41,922 nt of DNA from JAHEJX01 sp041605955 (GCA_041605955.1 JBFIXI010000031.1:1-41922), one strand, 5' to 3'; numbered from the stretch's first letter, positions 7,660 to 15,376 are shown. Translations and numbers: made by a program. Notes: generated by a model from the sequence alone, not told the origin.

Positions 7660-7675
7660 CGGGCGATATCGCCCG
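7660..7675. promoter_or_regulatory. Perfect 16-bp palindrome, possible operator
   Basis: CGGGCGATATCGCCCG is its own reverse complement. It lies 8 nt after repeat copy 1, between the divergent DUF6933-like gene and the hydrolase gene. Likely a dimeric regulator site, or a hairpin in RNA. Confidence 0.45.
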
Positions 7676-7850
7676 GATTCGATGATCGGCTCGCCGTCGG
7701 GAGCCGGAACAGAGCCGAGATCTGAGTAGGTAGGGCCGGGTGGGTCGCGCAGGGCGGCTTTCACGCTTCGGTGCTTGGCGCTGGACCGGCCCGGGTAGCG
7801 CAGTGGAAGCCGCTGTGCGACTCAGGAGGGCCGATCGATAGGATGCCCGG

Positions 7851-8831
7851 ATGGCAGTGTTCGACTCGCAAGAGATCACCGTTCGCTCATATGACGGCGC
7901 CGTCCTGAGCGGGGTGCTCGAGATCCCGAGAGACAGGGCGCTCAAGGCGCTCGCAATACCCGTACACGGGTCGTTCCCGCAAACACGCGACGGGAACATC
8001 GACAACACCCGAACCTGGATGTTCCCCACACCGATTCCAGAGCGAAACCTGTTCATCGATTTCCGCGACACGGTCATCTCCCTCGGAGTCGGCACCCTTC
8101 GCTACGACAAGCGAGCCAGCGGCTCGAGTGAGGGCATCTGGGCACAGAGTGACTTCCATGCGATCGCCCGCGACCTCGCCGTCGTGCACCGACAAGCTCG
8201 CCACCTCTATCCGGACCTACCCATCGGATTCATGGGCCAGAGCGAGGGAAGCGTCACCTTCCTCCACGCCCTGGACTTCGGTGCCGAGCCCAGCTTCCTG
8301 ATCTCCCAGGGTGGCGCTCTCGAGTCCTTCGAGACCATCCTCGATCTGCAGCGAGACCGCGCTGCCAAACCGTTCCTCGATGATCCAGACGGAATGACCG
8401 CAAGGAAGGTTCCGGTACTCGCCGGCTGGTACCTCGCCTGGTTCAGAGGCGACATGAAAGATCGCATCCGCGCCGGCGACTCGACCTACATCGTCCACGG
8501 CCCGGACGGGTTCACCTGCGAGCTGAGCCTGGACCTGATGCGCCAGTACGAGGAACTGGACTGTCTGGAGAAGTTAGAGAGCTTCGACGGGCCCGTCCTG
8601 TTGATGAACGGATCCGAGGATCTCAACGTCCCGCCGACTGTTCTCGAAGACATCATGAAGATGCAGCATGAACAAGGCAGATTCCCTCACATTCGGTGCG
8701 AAATCATGGAAGGCCTCGAGCACAGCTTCAGGCGGGTCGACGAGGGAGAGACCTTCTTTGAGGCTATGCAGAAGCCAATCGATCCCTCCTATGCAGCGAC
8801 CATCGCATCATTCTTTGGCGACATCCTCTGA
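7851..8831 (+). CDS. Alpha/beta hydrolase
   Basis: 326 residues, cytoplasmic, no signal peptide. Serine hydrolase of the alpha/beta fold, probably esterase or peptidase-like. Triad candidates are visible: nucleophile Ser in GFMGQSEGS (G-x-S-x-G), Asp in LLMNGSEDLNVPP, and His in EGLEHSFRR near the end. IPVHGSFPQTRDG near residue 40 supplies the H-G oxyanion motif and GVGTLRYDKRASGSSEG matches the R-Y-D-x-R-G-x-G-x-S motif of the family. It stands alone on the plus strand between two copies of a 30-nt palindromic repeat and is followed by a short hairpin at 8845-8861. Substrate is unknown. It may be an inserted cassette within the larger element. Confidence 0.88.
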   Translation: MAVFDSQEITVRSYDGAVLSGVLEIPRDRALKALAIPVHGSFPQTRDGNIDNTRTWMFPTPIPERNLFIDFRDTVISLGVGTLRYDKRASGSSEGIWAQSDFHAIARDLAVVHRQARHLYPDLPIGFMGQSEGSVTFLHALDFGAEPSFLISQGGALESFETILDLQRDRAAKPFLDDPDGMTARKVPVLAGWYLAWFRGDMKDRIRAGDSTYIVHGPDGFTCELSLDLMRQYEELDCLEKLESFDGPVLLMNGSEDLNVPPTVLEDIMKMQHEQGRFPHIRCEIMEGLEHSFRRVDEGETFFEAMQKPIDPSYAATIASFFGDIL

Positions 8832-8844
8832 GCGCCCGCCGATA

Positions 8845-8861
8845 GCGAACCCTCGGTTCGC
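8845..8861 (+). terminator. Short hairpin after the hydrolase gene
   Basis: GCGAACC-CTC-GGTTCGC, a perfect 7-bp stem 13 nt after the stop codon. No T tract, so termination is only suggested. It lies in the 336-bp gap 8832-9167, which otherwise holds repeat copy 2 and the hairpin at 9114-9142. Confidence 0.4.
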
Positions 8862-8960
8862 GCTCGCTCGTGCGGCTTGGTGCTCCGCTCCGCCCAGATC
8901 AGCTACCGCCGCGAGCGCTATCGAGCACCCACCACAGTCCGGGATCCGGCAGTTCTCAAC

Positions 8961-8990
8961 CGCTCCTGTAAGTGCCGATATCGGACACTC
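8961..8990 (+). repeat. 30-nt dispersed repeat, copy 2
   Basis: Same orientation as copy 1 at 7623-7652 with two substitutions; here the core is AGTGCCGATATCGGACACT, containing the perfect palindrome CCGATATCGG. Confidence 0.75.
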
Positions 8991-9113
8991 GCTGGAGTGT
9001 GCGTTCGTCAGCCCGATTTGGTGGTCTGTGCGCCTCCTGTGGTGGCCGGAGGGTCTTCGCCTCGTTCCCGGTGATGTCTTCGCCGTGGTAATGATCGAGG
9101 TTGCGGTGACGCG

Positions 9114-9142
9114 GATGAAGCGCCCTGCGAAGGCGCTTCATC
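9114..9142. terminator. Perfect 11-bp hairpin between convergent genes
   Basis: Arms GATGAAGCGCC and GGCGCTTCATC around a 7-nt loop. It sits 26 nt beyond the stop of the minus-strand secreted-protein gene and is the best terminator candidate there, though without a T tract. Confidence 0.5.
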
Positions 9143-9167
9143 TCGACCGTCCCCCCACGCCATCTAC

Positions 9168-9602
9168 TTAGCACTGCAACGGCTCGGCAGGGTACATCGT
9201 GGTGACGTTCACTATGCCTGCGGGTGTCACGGTCAGCTTCACACTCTCGGCCCAAACATCCTCGCCAGTGGTCTGCGAGAAGTAGTCCGAGAACCATAGG
9301 CACGGACCAGGCGGGGGATTGAAAGCCCTCGTCGGCGGCGTGCCCGGAAACTCGAAGAAGGGATCAGTCAGATGGCAGGTCTGAGTCTCCATGGCTGATC
9401 CATCCGGCCGCTCCACACGGTGCACGAAGTCGCATTCTGCGAACATCAGCTCGACGCCAGCCGGGTTGTCGGCGAAGGCGACCGGCACCACCGTGTCAAA
9501 CGGTCCTTCCACCCGGTCGACAACTGCTCCGGCGGCGGCAGCGGACGCCGACACACCACTAACCAGAGCCACGACTGCTGCAAAGACAAGTACTCGCTTC
9601 AC
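9168..9602 (-). CDS. Secreted protein of unknown function
   Basis: 144 residues with a clear Sec signal peptide: MKRVLVFAAVVALVSGVSAS then an Ala-rich cleavage site near ASAAAAGA. The mature part, about 120 residues, has Cys residues in AECDFVH, TQTCHL, GPCLWFSDYF and a C-terminal Cys (four in all, possibly two disulphides). No family recognised. Start GTG 9602 is chosen because GAGGAGG lies 6 nt upstream and because it places the Lys-Arg n-region directly at the N-terminus; the longer frame to 9641 adds an unlikely Arg-rich extension. Alone on the minus strand within the mobile element. Confidence 0.78.
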   Translation of the reverse strand: MKRVLVFAAVVALVSGVSASAAAAGAVVDRVEGPFDTVVPVAFADNPAGVELMFAECDFVHRVERPDGSAMETQTCHLTDPFFEFPGTPPTRAFNPPPGPCLWFSDYFSQTTGEDVWAESVKLTVTPAGIVNVTTMYPAEPLQC

Positions 9603-9608
9603 CCTTGA

Positions 9609-9615
9609 CCTCCTC
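9609..9615 (-). promoter_or_regulatory. Shine-Dalgarno site for the secreted-protein gene
   Basis: GAGGAGG on the minus strand, 6 nt before GTG 9602; it decides the start. Confidence 0.65.
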
Positions 9616-9862
9616 ACTAAGCCTCGTCCCACCCCACTCACAATGGGGTCGCTTTGACGACCCTAGCCAACTACTCAGAGTGGTGTCGATTAGTCCCCCA
9701 CCCTGGGCGGAGGTGAGGACGTTCCGACCCCTGCAACCGTCAATCACCATCTATGAGGGCAGTTCCCTGCGGCCAGCCTCAACGAGCGCGTACGTGCCTC
9801 GATATGGGCGGTTGGTCGAGGGAAGAGCACGGACTCGGCTGACTGTTGGTGGCCAACGCAAT

Positions 9863-10231
9863 TCAGCTGGTGCTCGTGTCCACAGACCAAACCTCTTCGA
9901 TCTTGTTGTCCGCATTGAATACGGCGCGTAGGTCACTCTCTTGGCTGAGGTCACTGCCGTCCTCGCCCATGGTCGGGAGGGTTGCCGAGATGTGCCAGCT
10001 CACGATGTCACCGTCCTCTTCAAAAGCGGACGGCTCAACCCGCCGACCCCTCCGGGGGCTTTCTCTGACGGCGGTGACGGCTTTCACGATGTCTTCACGG
10101 GTGAGGGTCTGACCCCCAACGTGGTAGGCGACATTCTCAGCAAAAAGAGCCTCGACATTCTCACGGACTGCCCCTTGCTCAGAGACGTACTGGCGCTCTA
10201 TGTAGCTGGCAATTCGTCGGGGCCGAGACAT
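9863..10231 (-). CDS. SnoaL-like / NTF2-fold protein
   Basis: 122 residues. Sequence pattern of a small SnoaL-like alpha+beta barrel: IERQYVSEQGAVRENVEALFAENVAYHVGGQTLTREDIVKAVTAVRES, then WHISATLP and a C-terminal LRAVFNADNKIEEVWSVDTSTS. The order 'helix, D/E-N-V-x-Y-H, G, region with R-E-D-I, W-x-x-x-A, F-x-x-x-K-I-x-E-x-W' is the usual NTF2/SnoaL course. Such proteins are isomerases, hydratases or ligand binders; nothing here shows which. Start ATG 10231. The 212-bp stretch between it and the relaxase stop shows no gene. Confidence 0.75.
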   Translation of the reverse strand: MSRPRRIASYIERQYVSEQGAVRENVEALFAENVAYHVGGQTLTREDIVKAVTAVRESPRRGRRVEPSAFEEDGDIVSWHISATLPTMGEDGSDLSQESDLRAVFNADNKIEEVWSVDTSTS

Positions 10232-10443
10232 GCGGGCACCCTAGCCAGCGGCCAACGGAGCCCCGCTGCAGGACTCGACGCTACCTCGCCCGTTACCTGG
10301 GATGGAGTCGGCCAAGGAGCCTACGAGCAGCGCATAACGACGGCCAGGCGAGTCGAGCCTCGGTCACGCAAGGCGCTCTGGATCCGGCATTATGCACGTG
10401 ATCCCAGATATTGGGTTGCCACGTTCAGTGGTCTTCTCTCAGC

Positions 10444-13242
10444 TCATCCGCCAACCGCCCGATCGAGGCCCGGTGACTGTCTTTCGGCTGCGTCGCGTAC
10501 GGTTCGGCGCTCGGCGATCCAGGCGACGCGGGCGCCGATGTCGCTGCTGGGTGGGGGTGGGCCGAGCGGATCCGTGGTATCCGTGAGCGTCGACCGGGCA
10601 TGGTCGATGGCAGCGGTGTGAGTCGAGCGCCGATTGAGGGCGGCCGTGAGGCGGTCGAGAGCATCGTCGGCGTCGGCGTGGGTGAGGTGGGTGCACGATT
10701 CCTCATTTGGGTCGGCGCCTGCGAGATACAGGGTGTTGTCCTCGCGGCCTCGACTCATCGCGACGTAGGTCCATTCCCGGCCGGTGGTCCCGTCGACGAC
10801 CACGAAAGTACGACCGGTGGTGACACCTTGGGCTTTGTGGCCGGTCATGGCGTAGCCGTGGTCGACGTGACTCTGCTCGAGATACCAGGCGGGCAGATTC
10901 CTGATTGCAGGGTCGCGGTCGAGGCGAACCATCAGGCCGGTGCGGGCCTGGTCGACTGCGACGACCGTGCCGAGGTCGCCGTTGAGCAGCCCGAGCCGAC
11001 TGTGGTTCCTGCGGCACAGGATCCGGTCCCCCGCTCGGTAGGTCCGCTCCCCCACCTCGATGGTCGGTCCGGTGAGCTGTCCTGAGTCAGCTACGTGCAT
11101 ACGGGCCCGGTGGTTGAGTTCGGTGACGGTGTCGTTGTCGTACGCGATGAGCAGCCCCGAGGTGAGGTCACCGGCGAGTACGACGTGCCGGTGCCAATCC
11201 GCCGCTGCACTGGCGATGGTGTCGTTTCTGGCTTCTCCGATGATGAGCCTGCCTCGGTGCCGGTACGCCTCGATCGCCTGGTCGACGGATCCGTTGCGGA
11301 GGTCGGCCAGGGCGTCACGCTCCCATTGCTGGCGTTGACGGACATTCGCAGCGAGTTCCGCAACAGGGAGTCGGTTGGCGAGCGCTCGGAAAAGACCGCC
11401 GGCACCGATCTCGGGAAGCTGACGATCGTCACCGATCAAGATGAGCTTCCCGGACGCTGCCTCGACGAGGTCAGCGACGGCAGCGAGTTGGCGCGTGCCG
11501 ACCATCCCCGCCTCGTCGACCACCATGATCGCACCGTGGGGAAGGCCGCCTCCGTCTCCGCTGTCCGCTATCAGTCGGGCCAGGGTGGTCGACGGGATGC
11601 CGGTGGCGGCTTGGAGACCGGCGGCGGTCCTACCGGCGAGCGCCCCACCGAGGATCGGGCTCCCTGTGAGCACGGCGAGCTCGCGGATCCTCGCCATGAC
11701 GTTGGTCTTGCCGGTCCCTGCCGGGCCGATCCCGATGTCGATGGCGTTGCCCGAGGCGGCGAAGTGTCGCACCATGTCGGCCTGTTCATCGGTGAGGTGC
11801 CGCTGGCGCCGCAGCCTGGCTTCGACGAGACGGCTGGGTGCGCTCCAACGTCCGCCGCCGATGCCGGCAATGGCATGTTCGATGATCCGCTGCTCGGTCT
11901 CCAACAGCTCGGTCGTGCTGTAGCGACGTTCGTGACGGGCACCGGGGAAGATACTCCCGTCGCGACGTCGCATCATCCCAGCATCGTCCTCGATGCCTCG
12001 GTCCCTCACTCGGTTGCGGGCAGCCTCGACGACGACTTCGGAGTTATCCCCCACTCCAGTGGCGGGAATCCCGCCAAGCGACACGACCCGGCCGTCGTCG
12101 AGGAACGCTTCGGCGAGGGACTCGATCTCGTCTCTGGTTCCGCCGTCTGGGAGCGCGGCGGCGATGTCCTTGATCACGTCGGGCAGTTCGAACGTGGAGA
12201 CGCGTTCGGTGAGTCCATCTGGTGACGCCAGATGTTCGAACAGGTTCGCCGAATCGACGGACGTCACCTGGCGGTCGGCACTCATCAGTCGGGTGAGCCA
12301 CTCGGGGGTCAAGCCCACCTCGGCGGCGCGACGCCGCCACTCGCCCTCGAGTGCCTCGAGCGGATGGTCGGTCTTCGGCGTACGGGTGGCGAGCACGGCC
12401 ACCTGGCGTGCCGCTGCCGAATCGGCGAGACCCTGGTCCTGGCGCCACTGCTCGAGCTGATGGCGTCTGGTTGAGAACGCTTCAATTTGAGCACGGGTGA
12501 ACCCGGCAATGTCGGCCATCCCGTTGCGTACCGGCTGCCACCGCACCCCCAGCCGTTGCGTCAACTCGTGTCTCAGGACGGCCTCGTGGAGGTACCCGGC
12601 GGCCAATTGATACCGGAACAACAGTCGCCCGTCGATGGTGCGCCACTTCCCGTCGACGCCCTTGACCTTGTTGGCGACCACCACATGAGTATGGAGCTGC
12701 GGATCGTCGGCACGGGACGTGTACTCGGTGAACGACGCCGCCACATATCCCGCAGTGGCGATCGGCCACGTCTCCACCCGGAACCTGGGTGTCCCGTCCT
12801 CGGCGAGAACCGGGTCACCGTTGCGATCAAGCACCTGCGTCTTCGAGGCGCCCCTGGTCGCCGACGCCACCGACTCCAAATACCCCAACGCCTGCGACGT
12901 GGCCTCATCGAACGCCGCCACCACCTCACTGCGGGTCTCGTCGTCGCCAAGGGCCCATAGCAGCGACACCGACTTGTCTGCCGAGAAGGTCACGTCCCAC
13001 GCCGCCACTCCATCCCTGCGCAGGCTTCGACCCAGCTGCTCACCCGTGCCCGGATGCTGCCCGTCGAACATCCGCACCAGCCCCTCCGTGGTCACCGTCC
13101 CCGCAAGGCCGAGCTCGGTGGCGCCGCTCCCCCGCCACCGACCGGTGGCCGTGCCGCCCCGCAGGTAGTAATCCTCCCCAGGTGAGATCTCCCCCAGCTT
13201 CCGCAGGTAGTAGTCCTTGGTGGCCTTAGCCAAGCTCAACAT
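10444..13242 (-). CDS. MobF-family conjugative relaxase/helicase (TrwC/TraI-like)
   Basis: 932 residues. It nicks the transfer origin, stays covalently attached to the DNA 5' end and unwinds it during conjugation. Relaxase domain, residues 1-300: tandem catalytic Tyr candidates in LAKATKDYYLRKLG (Y11, Y12), AAWDVTFSADKSVSLLW, and the HUH metal motif DPQLHTHVVVANKV (H184, H186). Helicase domain, about 480-900: Walker A GIGPAGTGKTN (K512), Walker B IMVVDEAGMV, GDDRQLPEIGAGG, and motifs GYAMTGHKAQG and YVAMSRGREDN. Start ATG 13242 gives the normal MobF N-terminus; the frame extends upstream to 13383 but that part is Arg/Pro-rich and unlike the family. No coupling protein or T4SS lies nearby. Confidence 0.95.
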   Translation of the reverse strand: MLSLAKATKDYYLRKLGEISPGEDYYLRGGTATGRWRGSGATELGLAGTVTTEGLVRMFDGQHPGTGEQLGRSLRRDGVAAWDVTFSADKSVSLLWALGDDETRSEVVAAFDEATSQALGYLESVASATRGASKTQVLDRNGDPVLAEDGTPRFRVETWPIATAGYVAASFTEYTSRADDPQLHTHVVVANKVKGVDGKWRTIDGRLLFRYQLAAGYLHEAVLRHELTQRLGVRWQPVRNGMADIAGFTRAQIEAFSTRRHQLEQWRQDQGLADSAAARQVAVLATRTPKTDHPLEALEGEWRRRAAEVGLTPEWLTRLMSADRQVTSVDSANLFEHLASPDGLTERVSTFELPDVIKDIAAALPDGGTRDEIESLAEAFLDDGRVVSLGGIPATGVGDNSEVVVEAARNRVRDRGIEDDAGMMRRRDGSIFPGARHERRYSTTELLETEQRIIEHAIAGIGGGRWSAPSRLVEARLRRQRHLTDEQADMVRHFAASGNAIDIGIGPAGTGKTNVMARIRELAVLTGSPILGGALAGRTAAGLQAATGIPSTTLARLIADSGDGGGLPHGAIMVVDEAGMVGTRQLAAVADLVEAASGKLILIGDDRQLPEIGAGGLFRALANRLPVAELAANVRQRQQWERDALADLRNGSVDQAIEAYRHRGRLIIGEARNDTIASAAADWHRHVVLAGDLTSGLLIAYDNDTVTELNHRARMHVADSGQLTGPTIEVGERTYRAGDRILCRRNHSRLGLLNGDLGTVVAVDQARTGLMVRLDRDPAIRNLPAWYLEQSHVDHGYAMTGHKAQGVTTGRTFVVVDGTTGREWTYVAMSRGREDNTLYLAGADPNEESCTHLTHADADDALDRLTAALNRRSTHTAAIDHARSTLTDTTDPLGPPPPSSDIGARVAWIAERRTVRDAAERQSPGLDRAVGG

Positions 13243-13797
13243 TGGGAGCTCCACTTCGCAACTGGTTGCAGATGCGTGCGTCCTTCGTGCGTCCTTCGTG
13301 CTGGCTGGGTGAGAAGGGACTACGAGGGCGGCCCTCGTTCCTGGAGGGACGCGGTCCGTTGGCTCGAGTGGAGCAAGCGTCATTGCGTACGTGGTTGGTC
13401 CCTTCGGCGCGGTCGGACGCGTGTCGTCGGATTCGGATCTCGATAACAGCTGGTTCAGTCGGGTTCTGGCGAAGCCGCGAACGATCCAACTTCCAGGTGC
13501 CTGCCGATCCGGACCCGCCGGTCGGGAATCGAAGGTTGCCGGAGTCCGGGACGTAGGCCATAGCCCCGATCAGACACGGCCACCCTTTCAAGAAAGTGTC
13601 AGCAACCCTCCAATTCGCCTCCACCACCAGGTCTTGGTGCCCTCGATGCGCCGTTCCCGGGCGAGCAGCAGCCGGTGGCTGACCGAGTCGGCGAATGCTC
13701 TCTGACCAGGCAGAACAGCCGAAATCTCAATGGGATTACAGCGTTTTCGGACACACATGGGCACTGGAGTGAAAGGGTTGCATCAGAAGATCAGGAC
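13243..13797. other. 555-bp noncoding region upstream of the relaxase, candidate oriT
   Basis: No convincing gene. It sits between the relaxase start and the excisionase, where MobF elements usually keep their transfer origin, and it contains the 11-bp tandem repeat at 13276-13301 and a small stem CTTT/AAAG near 13586-13597. No nic site can be assigned by eye. Confidence 0.4.
13276..13301 (+). repeat. 11-bp tandem direct repeat near the relaxase start
   Basis: GTGCGTCCTTC occurs at 13276-13286 and 13287-13297, followed by the first four bases of a third copy. It lies 34 nt upstream of the relaxase start and may be a relaxase or accessory-protein site. Confidence 0.6.
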
Positions 13798-14007
13798 ATG
13801 GAATCTCTCGAGCCGCTCCTCACCGTCCAAGAACTCGCCACCTACCTTGGAGTGCCCATCGCCACCATCTACGGGTGGCGTTACCGCCGTGAAGGGCCGC
13901 CCGGGTTCCGGGTCGGTCGGCACCTTCGGTTCCGGTGGTGTGACGTCGAAGACTGGATCATCCACCAACGCCACCCTGTCAGGCACCCTGCCGAGTCCGG
14001 CGGATGA
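13798..14007 (+). CDS. Excisionase-like small HTH protein
   Basis: 69 residues. Winged-helix MerR/excisionase-type DNA-binding protein: LLTVQELATYLGVPIATIYGWRYRREGPPGFRVGRHLRFRWCDVEDWIIHQR is the standard 'T-V-x-E-x-A-x-x-L-G-V-x-x-x-T-I-Y-x-W-R ... G-P-x-F-R-V-G-R-H-x-R-F ... D-V-x-x-W' layout of actinobacterial Xis proteins. Start ATG 13798 gives the normal family length. It lies 102 bp upstream of the integrase on the same strand, the usual xis-int order, and would direct excision together with the integrase. The iterons at the element ends are candidate binding sites for it or for the integrase. Confidence 0.87.
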   Translation: MESLEPLLTVQELATYLGVPIATIYGWRYRREGPPGFRVGRHLRFRWCDVEDWIIHQRHPVRHPAESGG

Positions 14008-14109
14008 TGGCCGCCTCTAACAGGGTCGTCACAGCCGCTGTGTACCGTTGAACACGATCCGCCGGAGAGCGGAACCAATTCCCGGAGAGACGACGGGAGG
14101 AGACTGATC

Positions 14110-15267
14110 GTGGGATCGATCCGAAAGCGGCCAGACCGGTCCAAGCCGTACCTTGCGCGCTATCGCGCTCCCGATGGGCGGGAGCGGACGCGAGCGTTCA
14201 CCCGCAAACTCGACGCCGAACGCTGGCTCATCGAGAAGGAACGAGACAAGGCCCGCGGCGACTGGGTGGACCCTGCGCTCGGACAGGCCGTGTTCAGCGA
14301 GTGGGTCGGCAAGGTCGAGGCGACCCGTCTCAATCGGCGACCATCCTCGCGCTCCCGCGACCAAAGCCTGCTCAACAGTCTCATCCTCCCCGACTTCGGC
14401 GAACGACCGCTCGCCGGCGTCGAACCCATGGACATCCGCCGCTGAGTCGCCGACCTCGAACAACGCGGCTATGCGCCGGCAACGATCAGCAAGGCCTACC
14501 AGATCGTGTCCCGCGCTTTCCGAGTCGCCGTCACGGACGGGATCATCACCCGCTCCCCGTGCCGGGAAGTCAAACTCCCCAAGATCGAGACCCCGGAGCG
14601 GCGTTTCCTCTCACCCGGCGAGGTCGAAGACCTCGCCGACACCATCGAGACCCGCTACCGCACCCTGGTGCTCACCGGCGCCTACACCGGTCTCCGCTTC
14701 GGCGAGCTGGCAGCACTGCGCACCGGCGACCTCGATCCCCTGCGGCGAACCCTGCGCGTCGATGAACAGCTCTCCCGCCAAGGAACCGGCCGAATGGTTT
14801 CCAGTCCCCTCAAGACCCGCAAAGCGCGACGCACCATCGGGATCCCACAATTCCTCGCCGACGAGCTCGTCGCCCACCTCACCACGCATCCCTCGTCATC
14901 GGACCTGATCTTCTCGATGACACAAGGAGGCCCCCTCGACTACAACCGGTTCCGCTCCCGCTACTGGAACCCCGCAGTCAACGCCTCGGTGGGTCCACCG
15001 TGCACACCCCACGACCTGCGCCACACCCACGTAGCGCTGCTCATCGCCCAAGGAGAATCCCCCAAATACATCGCCGATCGCCTCGGTCACGAGAGCACCC
15101 GGACCGTATTCGACGTCTACGGCCACCTCTACGACGGCGTCGACGAAGCCGCCACCGACCGTCTCGAACAGGCGAGAAACGCTTCACGCGCGGACCAGGC
15201 GCGGACCAAACGCGGACCAGAGGTCATCGAGCTCCCCACCAGAAAACCGGAATCCCTTGCCACATAA
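14110..15267 (+). pseudogene. int: Tyrosine integrase interrupted by an in-frame TGA
   Basis: Site-specific tyrosine recombinase of the actinophage/AICE type, 385 codons if read through. GTG start with GGAGG 9 nt upstream. The N-terminal arm-binding part is residues 1-60 (IRKRPDRSKPYLARYRAPDG). Codon 112 (14443-14445) is TGA in DIRR-stop-VADLEQRGYAPAT, where relatives have Trp, so a single TGG to TGA change explains it. The frame continues unchanged and the catalytic domain is complete: Arg in YTGLRFGELAAL, Lys in PLKTRKARR, H-x-x-R in PHDLRHTHVALL, His in RLGHEST and nucleophile Tyr in VFDVYGHLY. Reinitiation at GTG 14506 could give a catalytic fragment without the arm domain. It ends 13 nt before the tRNA-Val 3' end. 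Confidence 0.88.
15189..15219 (+). repeat. Right-end iterons, three CGCGGACCA units 11 bp apart
   Basis: CGCGGACCA starts at 15189, 15200 and 15211, same orientation and spacing as at 4875-4905. Here they fall inside the last codons of the integrase gene (encoding ADQARTKRGPE). The noncoding twin at the other end argues that the DNA sequence itself is what is kept. Confidence 0.75.
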
Positions 15268-15277
15268 GGGATTCCGG
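15247..15277. terminator. Perfect 12-bp hairpin overlapping the integrase stop
   Basis: Arms CCGGAATCCCTT and AAGGGATTCCGG around a 7-nt loop (15259-15265). It spans the integrase stop codon and lies 3 nt from the tRNA-Val 3' end, so it could end integrase transcription and, from the other strand, the tRNA transcript. No T tract. Confidence 0.5.
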
Positions 15278-15279
15278 CC

Positions 15280-15327
15280 GTGGGCGTTGACGGATTCGAA
15301 CCGCCGGCCTCTTCCTTGTAAGGGAAG
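15280..15327. repeat. Attachment site, tRNA-proximal copy
   Basis: The tRNA-Val 3' half, paired with 4712-4759. The element supplies the 3' part of the intact tRNA here, so the gene stays functional after insertion. Confidence 0.87.
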
Positions 15328-15355
15328 CGCTCTAACCAGACTGAGCTAAACGCCC
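15281..15355 (-). tRNA. tRNA-Val (anticodon TAC)
   Basis: 75 nt on the minus strand, 5' end at 15355. Acceptor GGGCGTT pairs with AACGCCC, D stem GCTC/GAGC, anticodon stem CTTCC/GGAAG with loop CTTACAA, T arm GGCGG-TTCGAAT-CCGTC, discriminator A. CCA is not encoded. It is the insertion target of the mobile element and is complete. Confidence 0.96.
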
Positions 15356-15370
15356 GATTTGCCAGCCGGG

Positions 15371-15376
15371 ATGATA
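15371..15376 (-). promoter_or_regulatory. Possible -10 box for tRNA-Val
   Basis: TATCAT on the minus strand, 15 nt before the tRNA 5' end and enclosed by CCGGG/CCCGG arms. No good -35 hexamer at the right distance. Confidence 0.3.

Larger units (their letters stand above)
4712..15327. mobile_element. Integrative mobilizable element in tRNA-Val(TAC), about 10.57 kb
   Basis: Bounded by direct repeats of the 3' half of tRNA-Val (4712-4759 and 15280-15327, offset 10,568 bp). The integrase (14110-15267) abuts the tRNA 3' end, as expected for tRNA-targeting tyrosine recombinases. Other mobility genes are an excisionase (13798-14007) and a MobF relaxase/helicase (10444-13242). Cargo is an AbiEii-like pair, three hypotheticals, a hydrolase, a secreted protein and a SnoaL-like protein. 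There is no T4SS, VirD4/TraD or FtsK-like transfer ATPase and no replication initiator, so conjugative machinery would have to come from elsewhere. The integrase carries a nonsense codon, so the copy is probably immobile by its own enzyme. Confidence 0.88.

Noticed and set aside
11095..12225. Long plus-strand frame inside the relaxase gene
   Set aside because: Minus strand has full relaxase and helicase motifs.
13226..13627. 133-codon minus-strand frame upstream of the relaxase
   Set aside because: Overlaps the relaxase start in another frame, spans the tandem repeat, no recognisable domain.
14110..15267. UGA recoded as Trp in the integrase
   Set aside because: Other genes here, including GTGA overlaps, use UGA as a true stop, so a nonsense change is simpler.
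4712..15327. Full conjugative element (ICE/AICE)
   Set aside because: No type IV secretion, coupling ATPase, FtsK-like transfer gene or replication gene was found.
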